Source of the DNA: Gammaproteobacteria bacterium
GTDB lineage: Bacteria; Pseudomonadota; Gammaproteobacteria; Granulosicoccales; Granulosicoccaceae
NCBI GenBank assembly: GCA_019634245.1
Contig: JAHQVR010000290.1
Location: forward strand, 1 to 6,684
Length of the DNA stretch: 6,684 nucleotides
Direction of reading: 5' to 3'
A model generated the notes under the pieces. It did no database searches. It saw only the letters and a program-made list of their open reading frames with translations, and was not told the DNA's origin. Both the position numbers and the translations under genes were made by a program. Shown one piece after another: positions 1-5,848 of this stretch; within the stretch, counting starts at the first letter, position 1, and each line of letters begins with the position of its first letter.

Positions 1-94
1 CTCACTTCCTTTAGACGTCGACTCAACTTTACGTGCGCCAGCGCCAGCTGCGACTGAAATTCTTCCAGGGTGTCGGGGCAGGCAACGGGTTTTG
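1..94 (-). CDS. possible N-terminal fragment of an unrecognised protein, cut by window edge
   Basis: The minus strand has a stop-free frame running off the left edge; the first in-frame stop upstream of it lies near position 147. There is no ATG. The most plausible start is a GTG around position 108, though the frame may begin later; the interval given is only the part I consider most protein-like. The reading contains an amphipathic, charged stretch (TLEEFQSQLALAHVKLSRRL) that looks like a real helix or coiled coil, and G or C is frequent at third codon positions. The plus-strand frames give short, proline- and arginine-rich readings that stop soon. No family is recognised. If real, the gene is transcribed divergently from iolC and could share its control region. 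There is no convincing ribosome binding site, so this is a weak call. Confidence 0.25.
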
Positions 95-152
95 TGGCGG
101 CTTTGACCACGGCGTTTCTCAGGGTTAACGGTGCTGAGAGGAGTCTAAATCA

Positions 153-164
153 GAATATATATTC
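153..164. promoter_or_regulatory. perfect 12-bp palindrome, candidate operator upstream of iolC
   Basis: GAATATATATTC is a perfect palindrome of the form GAA-N6-TTC. It resembles the GGAA-N6-TTCC type of site described for RpiR-family IolR repressors of rhizobial inositol genes, but lacks the outer G/C pair in full. It lies about 40 bp upstream of the likely -35 box. The resemblance is suggestive only, because AT-rich palindromes also arise by chance. Confidence 0.35.
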
Positions 165-170
165 CAAACA

Positions 171-193
171 ATCTGAATTATTCAAATTCAGAT
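171..193. promoter_or_regulatory. 23-bp inverted repeat, candidate operator upstream of iolC
   Basis: Two perfect 9-bp arms, ATCTGAATT (171-179) and AATTCAGAT (185-193), flank a 5-bp centre. A perfect 18-base match in this geometry is unlikely by chance even in AT-rich DNA, so it is a good candidate for a dimeric regulator's site. It sits just upstream of the predicted -35 box at 206. It could also fold as a hairpin, but no gene upstream obviously needs a terminator here, and no T-tract follows the stem. Confidence 0.45.
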
Positions 194-205
194 GTCTTAA
201 TTGTC

Positions 206-234
206 TTGAAATGAAATAAATATTTCAATATTAT
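206..234 (+). promoter_or_regulatory. predicted sigma70 promoter of iolC with overlapping inverted repeat
   Basis: TTGAAA (206-211) and TATTAT (229-234) are separated by exactly 17 bases, close to the housekeeping consensus. The transcript would start near 241, leaving a leader of about 30 bases before the GTG start at 271. The -35 box and spacer form an inverted repeat, TTGAAAT (206-212) and ATTTCAA (222-228) around 9 bases. A protein bound there would block RNA polymerase, which fits repression of a catabolic operon in the absence of inositol. The regulator is not identifiable from the window. Confidence 0.55.
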
Positions 235-270
235 TGAGCCTCTCCAGACACAAGCACCTGAGGCCTCACT

Positions 271-2181
271 GTGGAATCTCACCAACTCGATCTTATTTGT
301 ATTGGCCGCGCCGGCGTGGATTTCTATGCCGAACAGGTGGGCAGTCGGTTGGAGGATGTGGGTAGTTTTTCGAAATACATAGGCGGCTCATCCACCAACA
401 TTGCCTGTTGCTCGTCTCGCATGGGCTTAAAGTCTGCGTTAATCACCCGCGTTGGGAATGAACACATGGGCGAGTTCATTCGCGAGCAATTGCAGCGCGA
501 GGGTGTCGATACCTCGCACGTTGTAACGGACAACGACCGTCTTACCGCTTTGGTGGTGCTTGGTATAAAAGACAAAGACACTTTTCCGCTTATTTTTTAC
601 AGAGAAAATTGTGCGGACATGGCAATCTCCACCGACGATTTCGATGAGTCTTTTATTGCCAGCGCAAAAACGCTACTAATCACAGGAACGCATTTTTCAT
701 CGGAGCAGGTATACAACACATCTCGGCATGCATTAAAGCTTGCCCGAGCTAACGGTGTTAAAACTGTCATCGACATAGATTACCGCCCGGTGTTATGGGG
801 GCTTACATCGAAGGGCGATGGCGAAACGCGCTTCATTGCCAGCGACAGTGTCACCGCGCACTTGCAAACGATTTTGCCCGAGTTCGATCTAGTTGTTGGT
901 ACCGAAGAAGAGATTCACATTGCCGGTGGTAGCACTGATACCGTTACAGCCATGCGAGCCATTCGAAACATATCTGATGCTGTTATCGTGCTTAAACGTG
1001 GTCCTTATGGTGCAAGCGTTTATGATGGTGCCATTCCAGATGATCTCGATGAGGGCATTACTGTAAAAGGCGTCAGCGTTGATGTATTGAATGTGCTGGG
1101 TGCCGGGGATGCCTTTATTTCAGGCTTTTTGCGAGGCTGGATTAACGATGAAGGCTATGAGCAGGCTTTACGTTACGCTAATGCCTGCGGTGCACTTGTG
1201 GTATCTCGACACGGTTGTACACCAGCAATGCCCATGTTGCCAGAACTCGATTATTACCTTGCCAATAGTGATCATATAAAACAACCCGATAAAGACAACG
1301 AGCTTAACTATTTGCACCGCGTTACCTCGCCGCACCGCAGCTGGAAAGATTTGTACATTCATGCTTTTGACCATCGCATTCAGTTTGTTGAAATGGCTGA
1401 GTCAGTGGGTGCTAGCGCCGACCGTATTCCTGAATTAAAACAACATTTATACGAAGCAACCAAGACCGTTATCGATGAGAGCGGCAATGCCGGTAAGTGT
1501 GGCTTGTTATGCGACGACCATTTTGGTCAGGATGTATTGAACTATGCAACGGGGCAGGCGATGTGGATTGCCAGACCGGTTGAGCTACCCAAATCACGAC
1601 CCATCAACTTTGAAAGAGGCCAGAGCATCGGTACTATTTTAGAGAGCTGGCCACTCGAGCACATTGTTAAATGTCTGGTGTTCTATAGCGCTGCCGATGA
1701 TGCAGCAATGCTGCAACAGCAAGATGAACGCATATTAGAACTCTATGATGCTTGTTGCCACAGTCATCATGAGTTGTTGCTGGAAATCATTCCACCAGAT
1801 GAATCAATGCCGGTGGGTGAATCGGTTTACAACAGTATTGAGCACATTTTAAGTTTGGGTATACGCCCCGACTGGTGGAAATTACCCTGCATGGAGGCAG
1901 CTTGGGTACAGAAAATAGATTCCCGTGTGCAGCAGCAAACACCCTATTGTCGTGGCATTGTCGTGCTGGGGCTTGATGCACCCATCGATCAGCTGGGTGA
2001 GGGGTTCAAGGCATTTAGCAACACATCACTTGTACGCGGATTTGCGGTTGGGCGAACCATTTTCGGTGCAGCTGCGAAGGCTTGGTTGGCCAACGACATC
2101 GACGATGAAGTGCTGCGTCGCCGAGTGGCTGAAAACTATCGCAATGTGATCAGTTTGTGGCAACAGGCGATGCAGGTCTAG
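271..2181 (+). CDS. iolC: bifunctional 5-dehydro-2-deoxygluconokinase / DUF2090 aldolase (IolC fusion)
   Basis: This 636-residue protein of myo-inositol catabolism would phosphorylate 5-dehydro-2-deoxy-D-gluconate and then cleave the product to dihydroxyacetone phosphate and malonate semialdehyde in the cytoplasm. Residues about 5-335 form a PfkB/ribokinase-type kinase: GGSSTN at 38-43, GTEEE at 210-214, and the GAGD anion-hole and catalytic-base motif at 277-280 (Asp280). Residues about 350-635 match DUF2090, a TIM-barrel aldolase-like domain, with AFDHR (365-369), EIIPP (505-509), PDWWKLP (533-539) and RGFAVGRTIF (589-598). By analogy with LacD-type class I aldolases, Lys467 and Lys537 are candidate active-site lysines (inference). 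The start is GTG, with GAGG at 260-263 as ribosome binding site; an in-frame TGA at 259-261 excludes a longer start. The length is normal for the fused form; IolC alone is about half as long. It is probably co-transcribed with mmsA. Confidence 0.93.
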   Translation: MESHQLDLICIGRAGVDFYAEQVGSRLEDVGSFSKYIGGSSTNIACCSSRMGLKSALITRVGNEHMGEFIREQLQREGVDTSHVVTDNDRLTALVVLGIKDKDTFPLIFYRENCADMAISTDDFDESFIASAKTLLITGTHFSSEQVYNTSRHALKLARANGVKTVIDIDYRPVLWGLTSKGDGETRFIASDSVTAHLQTILPEFDLVVGTEEEIHIAGGSTDTVTAMRAIRNISDAVIVLKRGPYGASVYDGAIPDDLDEGITVKGVSVDVLNVLGAGDAFISGFLRGWINDEGYEQALRYANACGALVVSRHGCTPAMPMLPELDYYLANSDHIKQPDKDNELNYLHRVTSPHRSWKDLYIHAFDHRIQFVEMAESVGASADRIPELKQHLYEATKTVIDESGNAGKCGLLCDDHFGQDVLNYATGQAMWIARPVELPKSRPINFERGQSIGTILESWPLEHIVKCLVFYSAADDAAMLQQQDERILELYDACCHSHHELLLEIIPPDESMPVGESVYNSIEHILSLGIRPDWWKLPCMEAAWVQKIDSRVQQQTPYCRGIVVLGLDAPIDQLGEGFKAFSNTSLVRGFAVGRTIFGAAAKAWLANDIDDEVLRRRVAENYRNVISLWQQAMQV

Positions 2182-2245
2182 TGAGCAATTCCTGTTAAAG
2201 TGGTATGCATGTGTTTAAGGTCGGGTTACAGAGTCGAGAGAGCAA

Positions 2246-3733
2246 ATGATTGAGAATATTGTCAACAATAAAAGAACAGCCAGCACTAGCGGCCGAGAGC
2301 AGCCTGTTTACAACCCGGCTACGGGCGAGGCCATAGCATCGCTTGGGTTATCCAGTGTTGATGAAGTTAATGCCGCTATTGAAGCCGCAGCAGCTGCGTT
2401 TCCTGCCTGGTCAAACACGCCTCCGCTAAAGCGCGCAGCGATTATGTTTCGGTTCAATGAACTCATTTCGCAGAACGCAGAGGCCATTGCCAGAGAAATA
2501 TCCCGAGAGCATGGCAAAACCCACGAAGATGCCTTGGGAGAAGTGCAACGCGGTAAAGAGGTTGTGGAATTTTGTTGTGGCATACCGCAATTACTTAAAG
2601 GCGAATTCTCGCGGAACGTTGGTCCATCTATAGATAGCTACTCAGATCGTCAGGCTTTAGGTGTGTGTGCAGGTATCACACCATTCAATTTTCCGGCGAT
2701 GGTACCTTTATGGATGTACCCGGTTGCTATTGCTAGTGGGAACACGTTTATATTGAAACCGTCGGAGCGCGATCCGTCAGCAGCCATGATGGTGGCAGAA
2801 CTGCTGCATGAGGCTGGATTGCCGGAAGGTGTTTTGAATGTTGTTCATGGTGACAAAACAGCGGTGGATGCCATTCTGGATAATCCGACCGTGCAAGCTG
2901 TCAGTTTTGTAGGCTCTACCCCAATCGCTGAGTATGTTTATCAACGCGGCACTGCAGCAGGCAAACGTGTGCAGGCACTCGGTGGTGCGAAAAATCATAT
3001 GGTTGTTATGCCCGATGCCGATCTCGATCAGGCTGTCGATGCACTGATGGGTGCAGGTTATGGTTCTGCGGGTGAGCGTTGCATGGCAATTTCAGTGGCC
3101 GTACCTGTGGGAGAAGAGACAGCTGAACGCCTTGTTGAAAAATTACGGCCACGGGTTGAAGCGCTAAAAATTGGACCTTCTGACGATCCCGATGCTGAAA
3201 TGGGACCGGTCATTACAGCCGATGCAAAATCCCGCATTGAAGGATTGATAGACAGCGGCGTTAACGCTGGTGCCGAATTAGTGGTCGACGGCCGAGGTTT
3301 AAGCCTACAAGGATACGAAAACGGGTACTTCCTGGGCGGCACCTTGTTCGACAAAGTCACCACAGACATGGACATCTACCAGCAAGAAATATTTGGTCCG
3401 GTGCTGTCGGTGGTGCGCGCAAAGCAATATAGCGAGGCAGTCGATATGATCAACGATCATGAGTATGGTAACGGCACCGCTATTTTCACACGTGACGGTG
3501 ATGCAGCAAGACACTTTACCGACAGCATTCAAGTTGGCATGGTTGGCGTGAACGTGCCAATTCCCGTACCGGTTGCGTTCCACAGTTTTGGCGGATGGAA
3601 ACGGTCTTTATTTGGTGATCATTCTATATATGGGCCGGAAGGTGTGCACTTTTACACGCGTCTTAAAACCATTACCAGCCGATGGCCGACTGGAATTAAA
3701 GAAGGGTCAGTTTTCGCCTTTCCGACAACATAA
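2246..3733 (+). CDS. mmsA: CoA-acylating (methyl)malonate-semialdehyde dehydrogenase
   Basis: This 495-residue aldehyde dehydrogenase-superfamily enzyme matches the methylmalonate-semialdehyde dehydrogenase family (MmsA/IolA). Using NAD+ and CoA, the family converts malonate semialdehyde to acetyl-CoA and methylmalonate semialdehyde to propionyl-CoA, releasing CO2. Seen in the sequence are TPFNFP with Asn148, LKPSE with Lys171, FVGST at 221-225, GSAGERC with the catalytic Cys279, and EIFGPV at 381-386. Where ordinary aldehyde dehydrogenases have the general-base Glu (ELGG), this protein reads ALGGAKNH (244-251), the substitution typical of the CoA-dependent group. The family is usually about 490-505 residues, so it appears complete. 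The ATG follows a modest GAGAGAG purine tract (2236-2242). The 64-base gap after iolC shows no clear terminator or promoter, so the two are probably one operon and the inositol role (IolA) is preferred over valine degradation, though it could serve both. Confidence 0.95.
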   Translation: MIENIVNNKRTASTSGREQPVYNPATGEAIASLGLSSVDEVNAAIEAAAAAFPAWSNTPPLKRAAIMFRFNELISQNAEAIAREISREHGKTHEDALGEVQRGKEVVEFCCGIPQLLKGEFSRNVGPSIDSYSDRQALGVCAGITPFNFPAMVPLWMYPVAIASGNTFILKPSERDPSAAMMVAELLHEAGLPEGVLNVVHGDKTAVDAILDNPTVQAVSFVGSTPIAEYVYQRGTAAGKRVQALGGAKNHMVVMPDADLDQAVDALMGAGYGSAGERCMAISVAVPVGEETAERLVEKLRPRVEALKIGPSDDPDAEMGPVITADAKSRIEGLIDSGVNAGAELVVDGRGLSLQGYENGYFLGGTLFDKVTTDMDIYQQEIFGPVLSVVRAKQYSEAVDMINDHEYGNGTAIFTRDGDAARHFTDSIQVGMVGVNVPIPVPVAFHSFGGWKRSLFGDHSIYGPEGVHFYTRLKTITSRWPTGIKEGSVFAFPTT

Positions 3734-3809
3734 TCCAGTCTCAAATAATGTCACTGTAAAGCCGGTTCCAATATGGCCGTAGTGGCATATGAACTAACTT
3801 CGGATAAAG

Positions 3810-3833
3810 CAGGCGCCGTGTAACCGGCGCCTG
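3810..3833 (+). terminator. strong GC-rich hairpin between mmsA and the convergent DUF1127 gene
   Basis: A perfect 9-bp stem, CAGGCGCCG paired with CGGCGCCTG around a 6-base loop, begins 76 bases after the mmsA stop. It is the most stable structure between the two convergent genes and probably ends or stabilises the iolC-mmsA transcript. No T-tract follows on the plus strand, and only a weak TTTAT follows on the minus strand, so it is not a textbook intrinsic terminator. A Rho-assisted terminator, an RNA-stability stem or a REP-like element are alternatives. Confidence 0.45.
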
Positions 3834-3837
3834 AATA

Positions 3838-3861
3838 CCGATCTGGCGAGTATCAGACCGG
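3838..3861. other. imperfect hairpin next to the main stem
   Basis: CCGATCTG (3838-3845) pairs with CAGACCGG (3854-3861), with one A/C mismatch and an 8-base loop. It lies 4 bases after the strong stem at 3810-3833, so the two could form a double-hairpin 3' end. It has no T-tract and is much weaker than its neighbour. Confidence 0.25.
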
Positions 3862-3886
3862 GCCAACATCCTAATCTGTTCAATTA

Positions 3887-3954
3887 GAAAAGCCTGATCA
3901 ATTAAAAAGTCTTATCAATCAAAAAGCCTTGCTAATCAAAGAGTCTTACCAATC
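3887..3954. repeat. degenerate 17-bp tandem repeat, four copies, at the 3' end of the DUF1127 gene
   Basis: Four contiguous 17-base units lie at 3887-3903, 3904-3920, 3921-3937 and 3938-3954, with plus-strand consensus about AAAAAGYCTTRYYAATC. A fifth partial unit lies at 3876-3886, and a diverged 19-base relative at 3955-3973 encodes the last residues of the DUF1127 protein. The array therefore begins inside that gene's stop codon (3953-3955) and extends downstream of it. On the minus strand most units end in a run of T. The 17-base period is not a multiple of three, and in-frame stops follow in quick succession, so the array is not coding. It looks like slippage duplication of the gene's 3' end. 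Confidence 0.75.
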
Positions 3955-4267
3955 AAAATAAGCGCTGATAATCAGAAATATGTCCGTGAACGATACGGGC
4001 TCTGCGCTCTATAGGTATATCCATAAAAGAACGGCCAACTTCCTGTTGCATCTGTACACGGGTAAGACCAATGTCCTTAAGCTGGTCATCGCTCATTCGC
4101 TCTAACTCTCTGCGTTCAATCCAGATTCTGTTCATCACTGGAATATTGATCAACACAGTGGTGATGCCCGAGACTAAATAGAAGAGGCTCTGCAGGCTTT
4201 TTGCGATAAGCGCTACTGTTTTGCTGTGCTTTATTGCATGTGCTAGCGATTGTGTTCTGATATTCAT
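3953..4267 (-). CDS. DUF1127 (YjiS-like) domain protein
   Basis: The predicted protein has 104 residues. Residues about 48-84 match DUF1127, with the pattern RRELERMSDDQLKDIGLTR (52-70). The domain is common in small Arg-rich proteobacterial proteins; members have been linked to stress responses and RNA-related regulation, but no biochemical role can be assigned here. Residues about 25-44 are hydrophobic and could form one membrane-associated helix. The N-terminal half makes the protein longer than the minimal members of about 50 residues. The start is ATG at 4267 because GGAGG (4274-4278) sits 6 bases before it. A start at 4273 would be too close to that site, and one at 4318 has no ribosome binding site. 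The gene is convergent with mmsA, divergent from the LysR gene at 4545, and its 3' end runs into a tandem repeat. Confidence 0.8.
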   Translation of the reverse strand: MNIRTQSLAHAIKHSKTVALIAKSLQSLFYLVSGITTVLINIPVMNRIWIERRELERMSDDQLKDIGLTRVQMQQEVGRSFMDIPIERRARIVHGHISDYQRLF

Positions 4268-4470
4268 TTGCATCCTCCACTCGTGTTTAGTTAACAGGGT
4301 GAATAGAGTGTTGCTCAAAATCGTTTAAAGCGGAAACGAATTGTTTTGATTTCAGCTATAACCAACTTTGATAGTCGGGTATCTTGATCTTTATGTTGTG
4401 TTGAATGTAAGTTAAACGGGTTAGTGTTGTTGGATGCGAGTTTCCCAGTTATTTGGTTTTGTTGGAGTAC

Positions 4471-4493
4471 GAATCGACTGAAATAAGATTCTG
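4471..4493. promoter_or_regulatory. candidate LysR operator, first GAATC-N11-GATTC copy
   Basis: This is the first of two 23-bp direct repeats that agree at 19 of 23 positions. It contains the palindrome GAATC-N11-GATTC (4471-4491). LysR regulators typically bind interrupted dyads of about this size and often control their own gene, so this copy, lying before the LysR start at 4545, is a candidate recognition site. A weak promoter-like pair, TTGGAG (4462-4467) and TAAGAT (4484-4489), overlaps it; if real, binding would affect transcription of the regulator. Confidence 0.5.
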
Positions 4494-4502
4494 CAGGATT
4501 GC

Positions 4503-4525
4503 GAATCTGTTGAAAGAAGATTCTG
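4503..4525. promoter_or_regulatory. candidate LysR operator, second GAATC-N11-GATTC copy
   Basis: This is the second 23-bp repeat, again a GAATC-N11-GATTC dyad (4503-4523). It starts 32 bp after the first copy, about three helical turns, which would place both on one face of the DNA. The arms are slightly longer here (GAATCT and AGATTC). It ends just before the alternative TTG start (4527) and 20 bases before the preferred GTG start of the LysR gene. Its position favours autoregulation, possibly together with the divergent DUF1127 gene. Confidence 0.5.
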
Positions 4526-4544
4526 TTTGAAAAGAGGGGCTGAA

Positions 4545-5396
4545 GTGTATAGAAGTCTTGACCTTGTCTACCTTCGCACATTGATTGCAGTTGCCGAAAC
4601 CGGAGGTATGACACGTGCAGCCAACTTGCTGCACATGACGCAATCGACCGTCAGTATGCAAATGAAACGTTTGGAAGAGCAATTGTCCGTGCAGCTGCTT
4701 AAACGGGATGGCCGTAAAATCGTGGCAACACCGGAAGGTGCGCGTTTGATTTCATATGCTAAACGGCTTGTGGAAATCAACAATGAAGCGGTGAAGAGTT
4801 TGGCCGAGCCTTTGTACGACGTCAGCATTAACTGTGGCGTGGCCGGCGACATTTTATATCCGTTTATGCCAGAGCTCATTCAACGTTTCGAGAAAAACTA
4901 TCCGCGACTTGGCTTTAACGTTAAAGCAAGCTTCAGTAGTTTTCTGCGTCGAGGCTTAAAAAACGGTTTGTACGATGTCATCTTCACCACAGAGTTAGCA
5001 CCATCGTCAGAGGGTGGCATCGCATTGATGCAATGCCCCTTGCACTGGGTGGGAAAGCCAGGTGGCGAGAGTTGGACCCGAACACCGCTTCCGATTTCTA
5101 TGTCACACAATTGCATGTTTAAGAAACCAGCGTGTGATGTGTTGGATGCAGCTGGCATTGAGTGGGTCGATATCATTCAGGAAATGAACGATACATCAGC
5201 GCTATTAACCTGCGCTGCCGATAAGGGTGTTCGTGCTGAACTCAGCTGCTACAGTATGCGCGGTATCGAAGCGATAGATCATGGTGGGCGTTTACCAGAA
5301 CTACCTGATTACACTGTGTTTCTGTATTTTTCGCCGGGTCTCAACCGTGAATTAGCTGAGGAATTTGAACGCATTGCGAGTGAAGTATTTCAGTAG
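4545..5396 (+). CDS. LysR-family transcriptional regulator
   Basis: This is a DNA-binding regulator of 283 residues from the preferred start. The N-terminal winged helix-turn-helix is clear: LDLVYLRTLIAVAETGGMTR opens it, followed by AANLLHMTQSTVSMQMKRLE, with the HTH at about residues 22-41. The linker helix runs to about residue 80 and a periplasmic-binding-protein-like effector domain fills about residues 85-283. The effector region has a PLHWVG stretch and a DAAGIEW stretch like those of the LrhA-type subgroup (tentative). The ligand is unknown. GTG at 4545 is preferred because GAGGGG (4534-4539) lies 5 bases before it and the N-terminus then fits the family; a TTG at 4527 would add six residues with a poorer site. 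It ends in tandem TAG codons. Two dyad repeats lie just upstream, and the GFA-family gene follows 89 bases later in the same direction and may be its target. Confidence 0.92.
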   Translation: MYRSLDLVYLRTLIAVAETGGMTRAANLLHMTQSTVSMQMKRLEEQLSVQLLKRDGRKIVATPEGARLISYAKRLVEINNEAVKSLAEPLYDVSINCGVAGDILYPFMPELIQRFEKNYPRLGFNVKASFSSFLRRGLKNGLYDVIFTTELAPSSEGGIALMQCPLHWVGKPGGESWTRTPLPISMSHNCMFKKPACDVLDAAGIEWVDIIQEMNDTSALLTCAADKGVRAELSCYSMRGIEAIDHGGRLPELPDYTVFLYFSPGLNRELAEEFERIASEVFQ

Positions 5397-5469
5397 TAGA
5401 TGAAGAAGAGTACCTACATTGCAGCCAGTACGATTAGCTGAGCACAATACACAGTGGCTGGCGACTTTA

Positions 5470-5477
5470 AAGGAGGT
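5470..5477 (+). promoter_or_regulatory. near-ideal Shine-Dalgarno site of the GFA-family gene
   Basis: AAGGAGGT is a full match to the 16S rRNA anti-Shine-Dalgarno core and sits 8 bases before the ATG at 5486. It fixes the start and suggests efficient translation. It is the strongest such site in the window. Confidence 0.85.
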
Positions 5478-5485
5478 CACCTTCA

Positions 5486-5848
5486 ATGTCGAGAAAGCGA
5501 TTTAAAGCCGTACAAGGCAGCTGTCATTGTCAAGCGGTGCAGTTTGAAATTGAAACTGACTTTCCAGAACTGACAACCTGCGACTGTTCCATCTGCAAGC
5601 GTAAAAACGCACTGATGGTTAAAGTGCACAACAGCCATTTTCGAATCTTGTCGGGTGAAGAAAAATTGTCGGTGTATCAATTCCACACACAGACTGCCAG
5701 CCATTATTTTTGCAGTATTTGTGGCATATACCCGTTTCATAAAAAAAGGGTGACGCCCGACTATTACGGCGTAAACGTGAATTGCTTGCATGAATTTGAG
5801 GCAGTCGGTATACCGGTACGAGCTACAGATGGCATAGGGATGGATTAG
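5486..5848 (+). CDS. GFA/CENP-V-family zinc-binding protein
   Basis: This 120-residue protein carries the family's cysteine pattern: GSCHC with Cys13 and Cys15, CDCSIC with Cys32, Cys34 and Cys37, and FCSICG with Cys76 and Cys79, followed by the conserved YYGVNVNC (93-100). By analogy with Paracoccus Gfa, Cys13/15/76/79 would bind a structural zinc and Cys32/34/37 a second, catalytic-type zinc. Named members were proposed to help form S-hydroxymethylglutathione from glutathione and formaldehyde, but most relatives are uncharacterised, so the substrate is unknown. Length and zinc ligands indicate an intact gene. It lies between two LysR genes and may be controlled by either or both. Its TAG stop overlaps the stop of the convergent LysR gene by 4 bases, leaving no room for a separate terminator. 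Confidence 0.9.
   Translation: MSRKRFKAVQGSCHCQAVQFEIETDFPELTTCDCSICKRKNALMVKVHNSHFRILSGEEKLSVYQFHTQTASHYFCSICGIYPFHKKRVTPDYYGVNVNCLHEFEAVGIPVRATDGIGMD

Noticed and set aside
3058..3375. 105-codon minus-strand open frame inside mmsA
   Set aside because: It lies wholly within a well-supported dehydrogenase gene; its Ser/Pro/Arg-rich reading is typical of an antisense shadow.
3573..3782. 69-codon plus-strand frame running past the mmsA stop
   Set aside because: It is mostly the +1 frame of mmsA, has no ribosome binding site, and the part beyond mmsA is too short to support.
3887..3954. Possible CRISPR-like array
   Set aside because: The units are directly contiguous with a 17-base period and no spacers, and no cas gene is present; it is a simple tandem repeat.
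4268..4318. N-terminal extension of the DUF1127 protein from an ATG at 4318
   Set aside because: No ribosome binding site precedes that ATG, whereas GGAGG lies 6 bases before the ATG at 4267.
4315..4682. Two minus-strand open frames upstream of and over the LysR start
   Set aside because: They overlap the intergenic dyads and the conserved HTH-coding region, lack ribosome binding sites, and give low-complexity readings without a recognisable domain.
5422..5460. CAGCCA/TGGCTG inverted repeat between the LysR and GFA-family genes
   Set aside because: Six-base arms 27 bases apart with no T-tract; chance is a sufficient explanation.
5470..5483. Hairpin that might hide the GFA ribosome binding site (AAGG paired with CCTT)
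   Set aside because: Only four base pairs around a 6-base loop, too weak to argue for a switch.
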